Below, in pieces: positions 22,271-35,462 of a stretch of 64,000 nucleotides of DNA (within the stretch, counting starts at the first letter, position 1; each line of letters starts with the position of its first letter). Below the pieces are notes generated by a model, which made no database searches, was not told where the DNA came from, and was given only the letters and a program-made list of their open reading frames with translations. Both the position numbers and the translations under genes were made by a program. Origin of the DNA: Nymphaea colorata (taxonomy: Eukaryota > Streptophyta > Magnoliopsida > Nymphaeales > Nymphaeaceae); assembly GCF_008831285.2 (NCBI RefSeq), contig NC_045147.1, forward strand, positions 5,684,334 through 5,748,333. Direction: 5' to 3'.

Positions 22271-23640
22271 TTTGGCGACCCAACGAATTGGCGTGGACTC
22301 CTTCATCGTGTTATAATGAGATCATTTATGCTCCACTGAAAGCGGACATGGACCCCGCGATTAGACTGCGACTTGGATGATACATCACTCAGTCCGTTCA
22401 GTCCCACATGGTGGGCCCGCACATCACGTGCTAAGCGAATATAATAGCATTCCGTGGCACCATTGGAGCAGATATGTCGCTTCAATTGCCTTCAACAACT
22501 ACTGCGACAAAGGTAGACAGCATGTGCTGAATATCTCGATATCTATGTCTGTGTTTTTAATCACCACCTTGCCTTTTCAAGTAGTGGCTTTTTAATTTTA
22601 TGAAACTGGAAAAGCAACCGGATAGTGGTTCTTATTTAATGGGATTAGCCCGTGACTTCGTCAGCCGGCAACATCTGTTAACATAGTTAACCGTTCATGT
22701 TTCTAGACGTAAAAAAAAAATAAAATAATAAAGGAATCATTCAAGCAACCTAAATGTTAAGTTAGGTAGGTAAATGGATGATGGAAGAGACGCGAGGGCT
22801 CTTCGTACACGAATTGACAATCAAACACTCTGAAATTAAGGCGTCAAAGTTTATACGCTAGAACTTAGAAGAAGCTGGTGCTTCTACCAAGTTTTTTGTT
22901 TTCGCATTTTTGAGGCGTGACCGAAGGCGGACGAAAAAATACGGAAGGGAAGAAAACCTGTGAACGTACGGTTCTTCCTGTGCCACTCGACCGAACACGT
23001 ACTCCCGTAATTAGTCATCAAATGGACATAGGAGACGCTTCTGTCTTTTAATTTCCGTTTTACTCTTTAGCAGCTGAAGTTGCAACCTGCGCTTCATTAA
23101 CCGTTTAACCTTAATTTCCTGTTTTAATTGATTCGAGTAGTAATTAGTCATGTAGTACTGTTGATTAGCAATGAGCGAGATCTGTCGACAAGGTGACCTT
23201 TCCAACGGTTTGCTCGGACACTTGGTTGTACAACGGTCATGCCATTAACCGCGCATTATTTGAATACAAGGGAGCCCTGCACACCCTCCTTTCCTCCAGC
23301 TGCCTTTCAATGATGAGTGGGTCTCATTCAATGTATTAATTCATGGGGGTTCTCTTTGGCCCTATCTTGGTACCTTTGACCAATAACAAAGTATCCCATC
23401 TGGCGGATACCTGGTTTTCCAGTGAGGACACTGCTGGAAACTGGTGGAATTTCCATGTGGGCCTTCTTAATTGGCAACTTGTCAACTCGATTGGCCGTCC
23501 CCTTTTGCTTCCCTTCCTTCTTTTAGAGACACAACAAATATTTTATTCTCGATCAAGCAATGGTGTGTTGGGTCCTATATTTCATGCACTCTGATTGGTC
23601 TCCTATGATCAGAAGGAACTATTATCCTGAAGCTAATTAA
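22270..23640. other. Less AT-rich region without a recognised gene
   Basis: Composition is noticeably more balanced than its neighbours, with a CACGTG core near 22424 (CACATCACGTGC) and TTTGACC words. ORFs at 22377-22595, 23011-23205 (minus) and 23343-23594 are open but match no family I recognise. It could be a promoter or a remnant of a low-copy gene; I cannot decide. Confidence 0.35.
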
Positions 23641-23700
23641 TTAAATAACCATGTGAAAGAGATAAAATCAGGGACGGTGGAAATAAAAAAAGACAAAAAG

Positions 23701-23860
23701 ATAGAGATATAGAGAAAACAAATTAATGATATTCTCTGGCTAGTAATTTTGACATTGTGAGTTGATCTTGTAGTGGAAAGGAAAAAACAGATAGAGATAT
23801 AGAGAAAACATGATATTCTCTAGTTAATAATTTTGACCCTGTGAGTTGATCTTGTGGTGG
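23701..23860 (+). repeat. Tandem duplication, about 90-bp offset
   Basis: ATAGAGATATAGAGAAAACA and GTGAGTTGATCTTGT(A/G)GTGG occur twice (23701-23776 and 23791-23860), the second copy being shorter by a small deletion. Confidence 0.9.
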
Positions 23861-24069
23861 CCGCATTTGGGTTGTGGAAACCGGCCTTGGAACTATGATT
23901 AAGCTAGGCAAATCTCTATTAGTTGAAGTGACGATGATCTTTATTTTGTTTGCACCATGCATGCGTTTTTATTAATAATTGGTGTTAAAGCAATTTGTGT
24001 TTCGTCCTCAGCAAATATTTTTTGAGAGGCATAAGTTATATGAATAAAAAATTGGAGGCTAAGAACAAC

Positions 24070-24521
24070 GAAAAGATGCAGACAGAGGTTATAGAGGTTT
24101 GGTGGCAAATCCATCTACGTCCTCTCTCTTCCTCACAATCTCTCTCATTGAGAGATGAGAAAGGTTCCATTCCATTAAATTGTGTGTTACAATGGCTGAG
24201 AAAGGAAGGGAGATTTTACGTGACGTTATGACCGTAAGGTATACATGAATACGGGCCATAAGAAAGATCTAATTGCTTGCCAATTGCTGCATCATTGACT
24301 TCTTTCTCTTTACAATTGTCATTCTTGACTTCCTTCTCGTTACACTCGTCATTCTCAGGAAGGGATATGGTTGTCTTACCTGACCTGCCTTAATTGCAAG
24401 CGTAATTCCCACCATTATCATAGTCCTCGTGAGACACCATGGTGATCTTACTTGACCCACTTTGATTGCTAGCATAACTCTCCCACCATTATTATAATTG
24501 TCTTGCAATAGTTCTCTGACA
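24070..24521 (-). repeat. 3' LTR of the minus-strand copia element
   Basis: Aligns with 26870-27255 along its length; includes a local duplication of CAATTGTCATTC/CACTCGTCATTC-type sequence. The right-hand end at 24521 is the TG end of the LTR on the element's strand. Confidence 0.75.
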
Positions 24522-24559
24522 TCTCCCCTCAAACCGAACAGTCAAGGAACGACATTGAG

Positions 24560-26640
24560 TTTGGATCTAAGGCGTTCAAATTGGGGAACAGGAAGTGGCT
24601 TCATTCATAATATCCACAATATGATGAGATGAGAAGGTGCTTGACTTGAAGCCCTTTTTTCCAAATGCGATCTTAGATAAAGTGAACATCCAGTTCAATA
24701 AGCTTGCTTTTTCCATAGAAGACGTGATGAACTGTTGTGTAAGTAGCACTGATATTATCACACCATAAAGTTAAGTTCTGCAGCAACATTGGCAACAATT
24801 CGATATTCTACTTGAGAACATGACCAGACAACATATATTGCTTTTTAGAAAACTAGGATAAAATTTGGTCTAAGAAACAACGTATCTTCCAATTGACTTC
24901 TGATCGTCTAGGCATCCTACCTAATCTGCATCAAAGAATGCATGAAGAGTGAAGGTTGAAGAAGCTTGAATGAGAAGCTATAGTTAAGAGATCCTTTAAC
25001 ATATCGAAGTATACATTTGACTACTCCCTAGTGTTTAGTAGTAGGCTTTCACAGAAATTGATATATTTTATCTACAGAGAAAGCCAAGTAAGGTTGAGTG
25101 AGAGTAAGATATTAAAGGACACCAAAAATACTTCACATGGTACTTTGTACATCATGACATGTAGCCATGGACCTTTGCCCTAGGATTTTGGATCCAGTTA
25201 TGGGTGTTGATGGTTTGGCTCCAACCATACTGGATATTAGAGTAGATCTAGTGCATACTTTTGTTGAGAAAGAACAAGTCCATGAATAGTGTAGCTAGTT
25301 TCAATGCCTAAAAATAAACTTAAGTCTCTCAAATCTTTGTATTGCTAGTGACTAAGATGTCATTCACATAAACTAAGAGAAGACATATAATTCTTTCCCT
25401 CTTAAATAGTGATGTGTCTGTTGGAGATATAACAAGGGCAAACTAAAGAAGAGCTTCACTAAGTTGGTGATACTATGGACTCAGTATTTGTTTGAATCAT
25501 AAAGGGCTTTATTTAACTTGTAGAGCATATTAGAAAAGCGAGAAAAACCTGGACGGTGAGACATATAAACCGTTTCTTCAAAATTTTTATTTAAGAAAGT
25601 GTTGTGCAAGCCAAGCTGTCTAATGGCCTACTATGTGAAAAGGTAGAATAGTATGGATTATGATGCGTTTGCAACTGGACTGAAGGCCTCAAAATAGCCA
25701 ACCCCAGCTTCTTGAGTGAACCATTGTGCCAAACTCCTACAAGCTTTCTGTTTAATTTTTTTATACACCCACTTGGATCCAATTACATTTTGATTTGGAG
25801 GCATAGAAACAAGAGTCTAAGTACTGTCTTAAACAAGAGCCAGATTTTTTTTTTCGTAGCATCAACCCAATGATTGTTTTGGTAAGCTTGATTGTAGGAT
25901 TTTGGTTAGATAAAATCTAAATGGTGAGCAACAAGGGCTTGTGGTATAGGATGAAGCATACATGTGAACATTTTTGGAACTCATATCATTCATTGAGCAA
26001 GTGGACATGGTATTGAGTTCTTGCAGTAGGTTGAGAAATAGTTGGTTGCGATGGTTATGGTTTGAAGGCAATGGAGATGATGACGGCTGTCACTTTATTT
26101 TATGTTAGAATTTGATGAAGGGTTGACATCTGGTGATGGGTTGGTATTAGATGAGAACTTAGGGAGCCATTTGAAGGAGAAAACAAAGTCTCACAAGGAC
26201 CCAATGAGGGTAAAGGTGGTGATGAGCAAGGAAAATGCACATAAATGGGTGTACTAGTTAACATTGTTGGAGCACCTTGTGTTTCTAGACACTACAAAGG
26301 GAAGGACAGTTCACCAAAACCAACATATTGTGATACTAAAATTTTATTAGTGTAGATTAAACATATATACCCTTTATGCTTGCCATTATAGCGGAAGAAA
26401 GCATGCTTTGATGATTTGAACTCCAATTTATTTTTTGTGGAAAGCTTGCATGTAGAGGAAACATGCACATCCAAAAACCTTAAAGAACTTGCAATCCGGT
26501 TTTTCTTTGTAAAGATTTTCAAATGGGGATGGCCAAAAACACAAAGGGGCAGTCTATTTATAAGAAACAGAGCTATAGCAAAAGTATAGCTCCAATATTC
26601 TTTTGATAAATTTTCTTGACTCATGAGACAAAGACCCATT
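24560..26640 (-). pseudogene. Copia pol remnant (integrase, reverse transcriptase, RNase H)
   Basis: On the minus strand from 26640 the integrase C-terminal half is readable: KEYWSYTFAIALFLINRLP, then FLDVHVSSTCK and KLEFKSSKHAFFRYNGKHKGY, the usual copia order YWSYA...LINRLP...K(L/F)xF(R/K)S...FLGYS..HKGY. Around 25780-25560 fragments of the reverse transcriptase start appear in shifting frames, including a FLNKNFEE-like remnant and a VYMSHRPGF-like block. Near 24780-24650 the RNase H end is clear as LWCDNISATY and HVFYGKSKLIELDVHFI. Many stops and frameshifts rule out a functional product. Known copia elements encode gag-protease-integrase-RT-RNase H as one polyprotein; the first two are missing here. 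Confidence 0.82.
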
Positions 26641-26869
26641 TCAACAATATGAGGGTGTTTGCGTTCAACAACACCATTTTGTTTGTGAGTGTGTAGACAT
26701 GATAGTCAATGAGAAATGTCATTTTTCTCAAAAAAATCTTTAAGGGCAACATATTCACCCCACCATCTAATTGGAAGTATTTTATTATCTTTTAAAAAAT
26801 ATTCTCTACCTTGGACTTACAACCATTAAAAGCCGTACCAACTTCAAATTTGTAGGCAACAACATATAG

Positions 26870-27255
26870 ATGTGACCTCGTCGCCACAATCTTTGTCAGT
26901 GAGACATGAGGAAGGTTTCATTCTATTAAATGATGTCTTATAAGGCTAAGAAAGGAAGGGAGATTTCATTCCTTTTACGTTAGATCCTGATTTAATATTG
27001 ACATTATGACCATCATGTTTGCATGAATGTGAGCCATAGGTTTTATAAAGATTTATCTACTTGCCAATTGCTACGTCATTGACTTCTTTCTCTTTACACT
27101 CATCATTCTCATGAGGCACTATGACTGTGTTACTTTGCCAGCATTACACTATTAACGTAATTCTCATAAGACATAACAGTTACCTTACTTGACTTGCCTT
27201 GATTGCTAGCATAACTCTCACATTATCATAATTGCATTGCAATGGTTCTCCAACA
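26870..27255 (-). repeat. 5' LTR of the minus-strand copia element
   Basis: Partner of the repeat at 24070-24521. The right end TTCTCCAACA at 27255 gives TGTTGGAGAA as the LTR start on the element's strand. Confidence 0.75.
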
Positions 27256-27656
27256 GCTCTAGTACTTACGATCCATGGTTCACATCCAGTTCAATTGTAT
27301 AAGTTGTTAACAGGATTAAGCCCTCAGATTTATGGCTCCAAGAATTGGTCGACATGTATTGCAATAACTTGGAGAACTCCTAGTTAGAGATTTATAATCA
27401 AACATAGGAAGGTTGGCATGTAGTTCACTATGTTGGAGAGTTCTCGCCTCATGCAGGCAACCTTAATGTAATGACCCTATGAGACTAAATTTTTGGGGTG
27501 TTACACTTTAGGTCATGCTATGTGTGAAATAGTGACCAAAACCTCCAAGGAGTAATGTGCCAAATAAGCAAGGTTCATGGTGCTCATCAAGTACTACCTT
27601 GGGGGATTGAGAGAGCCATGATGGTGAAAAACACCATTCTACTCACAGAGGCAACA

Positions 27657-27720
27657 CACTACAACAGATAATAGCAGTAGGAACAACTCAAAATCCATTG
27701 CTGTTATTGAAAAAAAAATG
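27657..27720 (+). mobile_element. Candidate CACTA terminus
   Basis: CACTACAACAGATAATAGCA is a typical CACTA-type end (CACTACAA...), followed by sub-terminal words AATAGCAGTAGG and an inverted-like CCATTGCTGTTATT. It lies about 4 kb upstream of the CACTA transposase relic in the orientation expected for that element's 5' end. A matching 3' end was not found, so the link is an inference. Confidence 0.35.
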
Positions 27721-28460
27721 GATTGCCCATATTAAAAACAGATTGTTCCCTTTTTATTAAAACACAGAAAAAAATTTCATTCATTCGCATGAAAGTTTTC
27801 CTTAAAGCTAAAGTTCCCTTAAAGCTAAAGGAAGTTCTGGCAGAGAGGCCAAGGAAGCAGACACTAGAGAGTTCATCCTTTGATGAAGAAGCCTTTTGGA
27901 TGCACAATGAGTAGGGAAGGGAGTTGTGGGAGCTATTTTCTCTAGGTTTTCAACCCTATGTGCCATCAACAAAGAGCATTCTTTTGGTCTTGCACCTCTC
28001 AACCTGATCAACCAATGCTGGTGGTTGGTCCCCTCAATGACGCACATTAAGAGATCCATCCTCCACCAGAGCTGGTGGGCGAAGAGGCCTCCGATGATCC
28101 AGCTATCAATGCAATTTCTCTTTCTCTCTCTTTCTTCCCTCTTTTCTCTTATGATATTGACAAACTCTCCCATCTTCTTCACGATCTTCACTATCTTCTT
28201 GTTAATCGATTTGATCACTACCTTCTGGTAGGGCCATCTCGCTGAAGGGAACGGTTGAAGGCATCCACTGTTTCTCTCTACAACCCACTACTCTTTTGTT
28301 TCCTCCATCGAGATCTCTTTTCAAAAAGGTAAACATGAGATTGGTGGTTTTATGATTTAGGTTTTTTCTTTTCTGACTGTTCTTTGCAACTGTTAGCCAT
28401 GTCAAAAGATTTCATTTAATTCCTAATGTAGTTCTTAATAGTTAGTTGTTGATGTCCCTA
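27721..28460. other. Stretch with short ORFs, no gene recognised
   Basis: ORFs at 27723-27914 and 27926-28231 (plus) and 27808-28218 (minus) are open, with a CT-rich tract at 28110-28150, but none shows a domain. Confidence 0.4.
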
Positions 28461-28465
28461 GATAC

Positions 28466-28697
28466 TTCCATTAAGATCTATTTGATTAACCATGCACAGA
28501 TAGTGTACATCGCTGGAAAAAATTGATTACTAGATACCCAACCACAATCATGCACAGAGGTTAGATTAAATAGAACAAGTGAAATCATCTTGTCACCCAG
28601 TAACTCAAGTTTGTGCAATTCGATTAACTTGCTATTCCATTAAGATCCATTTGATTAACCATGCATGGATGGTGTACATCACTGCAAAAAATTGATT
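28466..28697 (+). repeat. Direct duplication of about 61 bp, 169 bp apart
   Basis: TTCCATTAAGATC(T/C)ATTTGATT is followed in both copies by AACCATGCA(C/T)(A/G)GAT and GTGTACATC(G/A)CTG(G/C)AAAAAATTGATT, at 28466-28526 and 28635-28697. Confidence 0.88.
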
Positions 28698-28699
28698 CC

Positions 28700-31600
28700 T
28701 GTTAAATTAGTCAGTACACCTAAGAAATGTTGATAGATGGAAACTTGTTCTGACAAATAATTGCAGCTCGAAAGTGAATCTAAAGGGAATGCTAAAGGAG
28801 GAAAAATTCCAAATCAATGGGGAAGCTATTAATTATAGGAACCGAAACTTGATAATTTTTTGGAGGATCTGTCGATGATATATGTTGGGGAAGTCCTTAG
28901 TAGATATAGGATTTTGGCTGGGAACTGGAATGACATGGGGTAGTCTAGTATATATCCTTTATCATGTTGCATGACTTCTTTTACAGGATTCTTCTTTCTA
29001 TTTGGTATGAGCTGTAGTTTTGTTGCAGCTAGTTTTTGGTGATAGGATTGATGTATATCATCCTCTCTATAATTTTTTGTCTGCTGCTATATACATGGCT
29101 TATGCATTGGCAATGATACTTTCGATCAGCTCACCTCTCAGCATACCTTTTCACTAGAACAAGCATTTTTCCTTAAATTTTTGAACAAACATGCATTGGT
29201 GGCACACATTCATATGGCAATGAGTTCAACTTGATATAACTTTTTCCTTGTTTTCATAAATTTTAGTTTTTACAACTTACCATTCTTTGGAAAGTTTTTC
29301 TGAATTGAAGCTCTCTAAGGAAAAGGAAAAATTAGCACTCTTGGGAAACTGAGGGTCCATAAACCGCCCTAGCTAGATTGATGGTGATCTTAGAGATGGA
29401 TGGTCTACTTTTGCCTATATAATATGGTTTTATAGACCATGTCATTCTCAGATAAACGTTGTTATTTCAGCATTCTTTGTTTAATATGTATAATTACACA
29501 AAAAGAACATTGCTACTTTGTCTTCCTTTCTTCTTTCGCCTTTGCTTGCAAATGAGAGAGCCCAACACATGTTTCCAATTAGGGTGAGCCATGGACCTCC
29601 AATTCTTGAGAGAGTCTATGAATGTCATTAATTTTTGTAGCTTCTCATTTTCCAGTTCAGTTAATGCAAAAGATGGCATCTCTTTTGTGAACATCTAAAC
29701 TTATCAAAAAGACCTATAGAGTACATATGTGTGAACTAGATCTATACAAGTGGCACACCTATTTTCCCCTTTGCTTGGCATTAATGGTCAAGATCACTGT
29801 GCTTGGTTTTCATCTGGTTAATCCTTGGTCGTTCCTTCATGACACAATTGTTATTCATTACATGGTGCTAGAATCAAGCCAAGAAACTATATGAATTATT
29901 AAGAATAATAAACATGTATAGAAAAAATGTGATCAGAGTATCAGTATTTAGCTAATGAACCACACCAAACACATGTACATGGTTAAATTTATGAATTATA
30001 TTATAGTCAAATAAAAGGAAAAAAGAAACAAGCAATGATCTGCTTATGTGCGTCAGGTGCTATCAGGTCCAACTAAGATTTTACTTGTCTCACACTTCAT
30101 GCTTCTTTTGAGGTTGATGGAAAAAAACTGAAGTTTCTTGCATGCTCAGCATTGGTCAGTTGTTCTGCCTTGAATATAGACCCCAAGGTTGGCAAGGTGG
30201 GGCATTTACCTATGAGTCTACAATAATCAATCATATATTATTTTTAGGTCCTTCACTTTCTCTCAGAATATCTTGAAGTTTTTCCCCTTTCTTTTTTCCT
30301 TCATGCTCAGCCATAACCTCATCCTTGAACCCAAGGTTGATAAGTTGGGACATTAACTTAGAGAAACTGTTTTCTGGCGGTGATCGATCATGTATATGTT
30401 TAGATTCACAAACCCCTCATCAGAACTTAGATTTGATGACAAAAGGGTGTGTCAGGCTAACATCAAACCATGTGCCAGCTAACTCAACCTCAACCTATGG
30501 AGTCACCACTAGTGTCATACTTTGACTAGTATGTCTTCTTGAACCAAAGACCTTGCCCACCAAGTAAATTATTGCACCTATGGACCAGCCAATTGGTAGA
30601 GAATTAAGAGATTTTTTGACCTACCAAAATTTTGAAAAGCAGTGCTTTAGCTTTTTGTGTGTTTGGGGCATATGGATGGCACCTCAAAACCAATTTTGTA
30701 GAGATAAAAACTAAAAGGCCATCTTAAGCATGTTTATATTGGAGAAACACTTGATCCTACAACTTTTTTCTATTGGAGACAACAGGACAGGGGCCACTAA
30801 GTTTTTTTTTTAAAAAAAAAAAATTGGCTAAAGAATAGGCCCTGTGTTTATATGTGGTTCATAATGAGATAACATTACATTCTCATCTCCATCTTAGCAC
30901 TTAACATGACAAGTAACCTACGTGGTTTCAATTGTCTATGAAATTATTTGTCTAGGTATTTGTGAGGAGAGTTTTTTTAAGGTTAATAAAAATTTTGATG
31001 CATTTTAATTCATAAACTGTAGATCTTGATATGAAATCAATCCTAAAAGTAAGGAAATTAAAAAATATGAATATGTGCATATACGTAAATGTTATGTTGT
31101 GTCAGTTATTTAGTAGTTCCATCTGTATGAATGAGTTAAAAACTCTTTGAATTAATAAGGAAGGATGTCTTCACAAAGATGTTCGTACATGAAAAAGCTA
31201 GTTATAAGCATGCTTATAAAATGACAGAATGATAAAAAAAGTGAAAGAGATATTTTTTATTTTATGCCATTTGTAGGAGTTTTAGTTAGTTAATGCCATT
31301 ACACAATTAATATATATAATTAAAAGATTTTACATAGCAGTTTGTCATTCCTCATAAATTTACTTTGCCAATTTTTTGCTATCAAAGATTATGACCTTTC
31401 ATAAGTATTTCAGCTTTATAGATGAATGCGACGTATTTAAATTTACAAAGTTTTAGAAAATCACAAAAATTAAATAAAATTTATTAGTCCAATTTTTAAT
31501 TAAGGTTCTAAAAACAAATGATGAAAAAATTTTCAGATCGATTTTACACAATGGGAACACTAAGCTAAAACTCAAGGGTGTGTCTTCCAATAAAGTTCAA

Positions 31601-31750
31601 GTAATTCTGTTGCTCAAGGATCATTAACCTGGTCAATATTGTAATACAAACTAAATTTTCAAAGGATTTGCTAAGGAGAAAGGTGATTAGTGAAATTTCT
31701 AAGTTATCTAATTTCCATAGCAGACAAGAGTTGGATGAACAAACAAAGGT
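28700..31750. other. Non-coding stretch, nothing recognised
   Basis: AT-rich with scattered short ORFs. A T10/A12 palindromic homopolymer pair lies at about 30802-30825. No gene, tRNA or transposon domain recognised. Confidence 0.5.
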
Positions 31751-31779
31751 ACCAATTGACGTTTCAATAACTTTATTGA

Positions 31780-34240
31780 AGACTTTATCATGTTTGATAG
31801 GACAAGTGATGAATATGTGACTATAGCAAAAGAATTTATTATATTTGCCACTGCGAACACTCCAAAGATTAATGGAGGGAACAAATTTTTATGCATAAAA
31901 TGCAACAACTTCTTGTATTTGCTTCCACAGTCAGTCTTCGATCATATAATATGTAATGGAATCAGTCCAGCCTACAATCGATGGTATAATCATAGTGAAT
32001 CTTTTACAACGTCAATAGTTAATGTGGATGATGCATCTGATGAATTAGTTGAAGAAGATATGCATGAAATGTTGTGTGATATATTTATAGTGTCGATCTC
32101 CGGTACTGGGTTAGATGAAGAGGAGCATGAAGCTATGATAGTCATACTACAAAAATTGAAACATTTAATAAGTTATTGGAAGATGTAGAGGAAGAAATAT
32201 ACCTAGGTTGCACATAGTTCAATAAATTGTCTTTGTTAGTTCGACTCTTTCACATAAAGTGCTTGTGAGAATGAAACGATAAGGCATTCACCACGTTACT
32301 TGAACTGTTGAAAGAAGCATTTGATGCGTGTACGTAAAGATTGATGCATGTCCAGAACATCATATATTGTATTAAAAGGATACAAAAACAAAGGAAAAAT
32401 GTGATTTTGTGGGACATCCAGATGGAAGAGCGAATCACCTAGTTTGACAACAAACAAACATGATAAGGTAAGTAAGATTTCTGCTAATGTTGTGCATCAT
32501 TTTCTTTTGGTACCAAGGCTTCAAAAGCACTTCATATCATGGAAGGTCGCTGCTGACATGAGATGTGTATAAATCAACCTTATTTCATGCTCTCATTGCT
32601 TATATCTATTAATCTAGGACAAGATATTGATTTGTATTTACAACCACTTATAGAAGAGTTGAAGAACTGTGAGTGGTTGGGGTGGAGATGTACAATGCAT
32701 CAAAATGAGAAACATTTCAACTTCTTGCATCATTATTGTAGATGATTATTAATTTTCTTACATATTTGTCTAGATGAAGCACAAAAGGTCAGTTAGCTTG
32801 TCCTTGTTTCCACAAGGATGCATGTTCTTATCGTCTGCATGGTTCCAATAAAGAGTGTTGTATGGGACACTGCTGGTGGTTGCCAATGGATCATAGGTAT
32901 CTTCAAGATGTACATTCTTTTGATCGAACTATTGAAGTGAGGCCTGCTCTTATCATATTTTTTGGATTAGATGCATTATATGAAGTTGAAGGTATCAACA
33001 TTCAGTTTAGACAAAATGGTTTTTATTCAACATTTGCCAAAAATTGGAGGGAAAAAAACATTTTTTTTAATTAACTTATTGGAAACCTATCATACTGGAT
33101 CATGATTTGGATATAATGCACATAGAGAAAAATGTGTGCGACGACCTCATTGGCACACTTTTGAACATTCTAATAAAAGTTCATTTGCTTTCAGCATGTT
33201 TCTCGATGCACAAAAAAGAGAAGGATATCTTTTGTAGAGTACTAAAACATATCAAAGTTTTGGACAACTACTTTGCAAACATTTCCTGAGGTGTGCACAC
33301 TAAAGAGAACAAAACTTTTGGGCTTAAAAGTCATGATTGCCGTATGTTGATGCACCAATTTGTTCCATTAGCCAAGTAAATAACACTATCAAAGAGCATG
33401 AAATTAGTGACTATAGAGTTACGTGGTTTCTTCAAGGAGTTGTATTCAAAAATTATGAATGAAAATGATATAATCAAATTGGAGGAAGAAATGATTATTA
33501 TATTGTGTCATTTAGAAAAGATATTTCCTTCAGGTTTCTTTAACATTATGGTACAACACTGTTAAGTGGTTCGGTACATTCTCTCTGGATGTATCCTATT
33601 GAAAGGTAAGTATTTGTAATATTTATTTTCTTAAATAATTTTATTTCTTCTACTTGGTAATCATGTCTTCTATCTTCGCAGATACCTTTTTAGATTGAAA
33701 TCTTATGTTCCAAATAGAAGTCATCTAGAGGGTTCTTTTGTTGAGAGTTACTTAACTGACGAATGCATGACATTTTGTTCATGATATCTAGATAATGTGG
33801 AGTCAAGGTTGAATCCTCCACAAAGAAACAATGATGTTACAATATAAGTAAAGGAAGAAGTAATTTTACATTTGACAAAAGGTCATTTATTGGTGAAAAT
33901 AGATGCAATTACCTTGGATGAAATTACATTACGACAGACACATTAGTACATACTATTTAATTTTCAAGCATTTGATCCTTTTCACAGATGAAGAAATTTC
34001 TTTTGATATTATAGACATTTATAAAATATTGCAACTTATATAAAATCATTTTTCCTATAGGCTTCATCTTATTAAAATGACAACATTGTAGAACCTCTGT
34101 CTAGGAAATTGAAGACTTCGATAAGGGTTAGCTTTAAGATTGGCTAAAAAAATATGTACATTAAGTGATAACATTGCATTATCATGTTATTTTGTTAATG
34201 AAATGATTTTTCCTAATATTTGGTCATTATAATAATTTCA
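31780..34240 (+). pseudogene. CACTA (En/Spm) TNP2-type transposase relic, copy A
   Basis: Domains of a plant CACTA transposase occur in order on the plus strand but in broken frames. The 31790-32188 ORF is a transposase-associated N-terminal domain: EFIIFATANTPKINGG, then FLCIKCNN and NRWYNHSE. The transposase_21 core follows: CINQPYFMLSLLI and DIDLYLQPLIEELK near 32570-32660, GHCWWLPMDHRYLQ near 32865, and DIMHIEKNVCDDLIGTLLN near 33110. From about 33300 a DUF4218-like region shows LKSHDCRMLMHQF, LEEEMIIILCHLEKIF and later ESYLTDECMTFC and YLDNVESRLNPP (to about 33960). Frameshifts and stops are frequent, for example in the segment between 32190 and 32560. The sequence stops abruptly at a gypsy LTR start near 34241. 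It no longer encodes a functional transposase. Confidence 0.88.
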
Positions 34241-35002
34241 TATGGACACCCCAAAATTGTCATTGCAAAAATGACTATTTTACTCTAACTAATAGAGATT
34301 TTGTGCTGATTTTCTCAAGTATTTTTTCAATGCAAAGGCTGAAGACCCCACAAACATGGATTTTATAATCCAAATGTTAGGCCGATGAGCCTAAATTACC
34401 CAACCTCCTGCTAGTTTAAAAAATGACCATTTTGTCCTAGATCACCCTCATTTTGCTAAAGTCTTGTCCAATTTTCATGAGATAGCTATGGAATTCTTAA
34501 GAACTAAGTTTTACCAATTCAATTATGAAAGTTCTCATATTCACAAATCACTAGGAGCTTCCACAACCCATTTTCCAACTCACATTTGATCAAATATACC
34601 TTAAAATGACCTACTTTTACTAGTTTTCAGCAATTTCTTCACACTTGAACATATGCTGAGCTCACCAACTTCATTTTCAAATTTTTTCAGTATTAGCAAA
34701 CTGTTTTCAGTAAAACCCCTAACTTTCGAAGCTGAATTCCCATTACAAACCTTTCATTTCCCTACACTTCGGCTGAACCAAGCTCACCTTTTCAATGATT
34801 CAAATAATTATTAGCATGATACCTTTCCAATCTCCACCGAGCTCACATTAAAGTCTGCTAGGAGAATATTTTCAAAGTTGCTTCCTGCACACTCCCCTAA
34901 TTTGAACTTTAGAGAGTTTGCTTGACTACGAGATCACTATCTCTTCTCCGTTTTGAGAGTCCCAGTTGAAATTTTCTCAATCCATAGCTAGTTACCTATG
35001 TT
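34241..35002 (+). repeat. Truncated gypsy LTR start, copy A
   Basis: The segment matches 40204-40945 closely (for example GATTTTGTGCTGATTTT and ACATGGATTTTATAATCCAA). Its first bases read TATGGACACCCC where copy B has TGTAGACACCCC, so the TG terminus has mutated. Similarity to copy B ends near CTATGTT at 35002. Confidence 0.75.
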
Positions 35003-35366
35003 GACCAATGTTAACATCCCAAATTTTTTCACATCCGAACTGAAGCGATATCAAAATTTTACAAAAGAATTGTGAAAAATTGCAATTTCAAAGCTAGTTT
35101 TGAATCTAAAGAACAATTTAGACTCAATTTAACCCGCGACACAAATCTCAATGTAGGATTACGAGTCTAAACTACAAATGTCATTTGACATCCAAAATCC
35201 AATTGCAAATGTCATTTGAAATCCAAATCCAATTGCAAAATTCAAATTTTGACTTAAATCTAAGAATTGGATCTAATTCAGTCTACAAATGCTACGTGGA
35301 AACCACGTATGGGCCCCACCAAGCTCGTGTGGTCAAGAGCCCCCCAGGGGTCACTCCCCCTCCATT

Positions 35367-35370
<4 letters not shown>

Positions 35371-35456
<86 letters not shown>
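35371..35456. repeat. (AT)n microsatellite
   Basis: About 86 bp of uninterrupted AT dinucleotides. ORFs across it encode only alternating Ile-Tyr. Confidence 0.98.

Positions 35457-35462
<6 letters not shown>

Larger units (their letters stand above)
24070..27255 (-). mobile_element. Ty1/copia LTR retrotransposon, internally deleted
   Basis: Two diverged direct repeats bound a minus-strand copia pol. The repeats lie at about 24070-24521 (3' LTR) and 26870-27255 (5' LTR). On the element's strand both begin TGT(C/T)(A/G)GAGAAC. They share GAAAGGAAGGGAGATTT, TTGCCAATTGCT and GATTGCTAGCATAACTCTC. Between them only integrase, reverse transcriptase and RNase H pieces remain; gag, protease and the primer binding site are absent next to the 5' LTR, so a deletion removed the 5' internal region. 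LTR divergence is considerable, indicating an old insertion. The left boundary is approximate. Confidence 0.8.
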
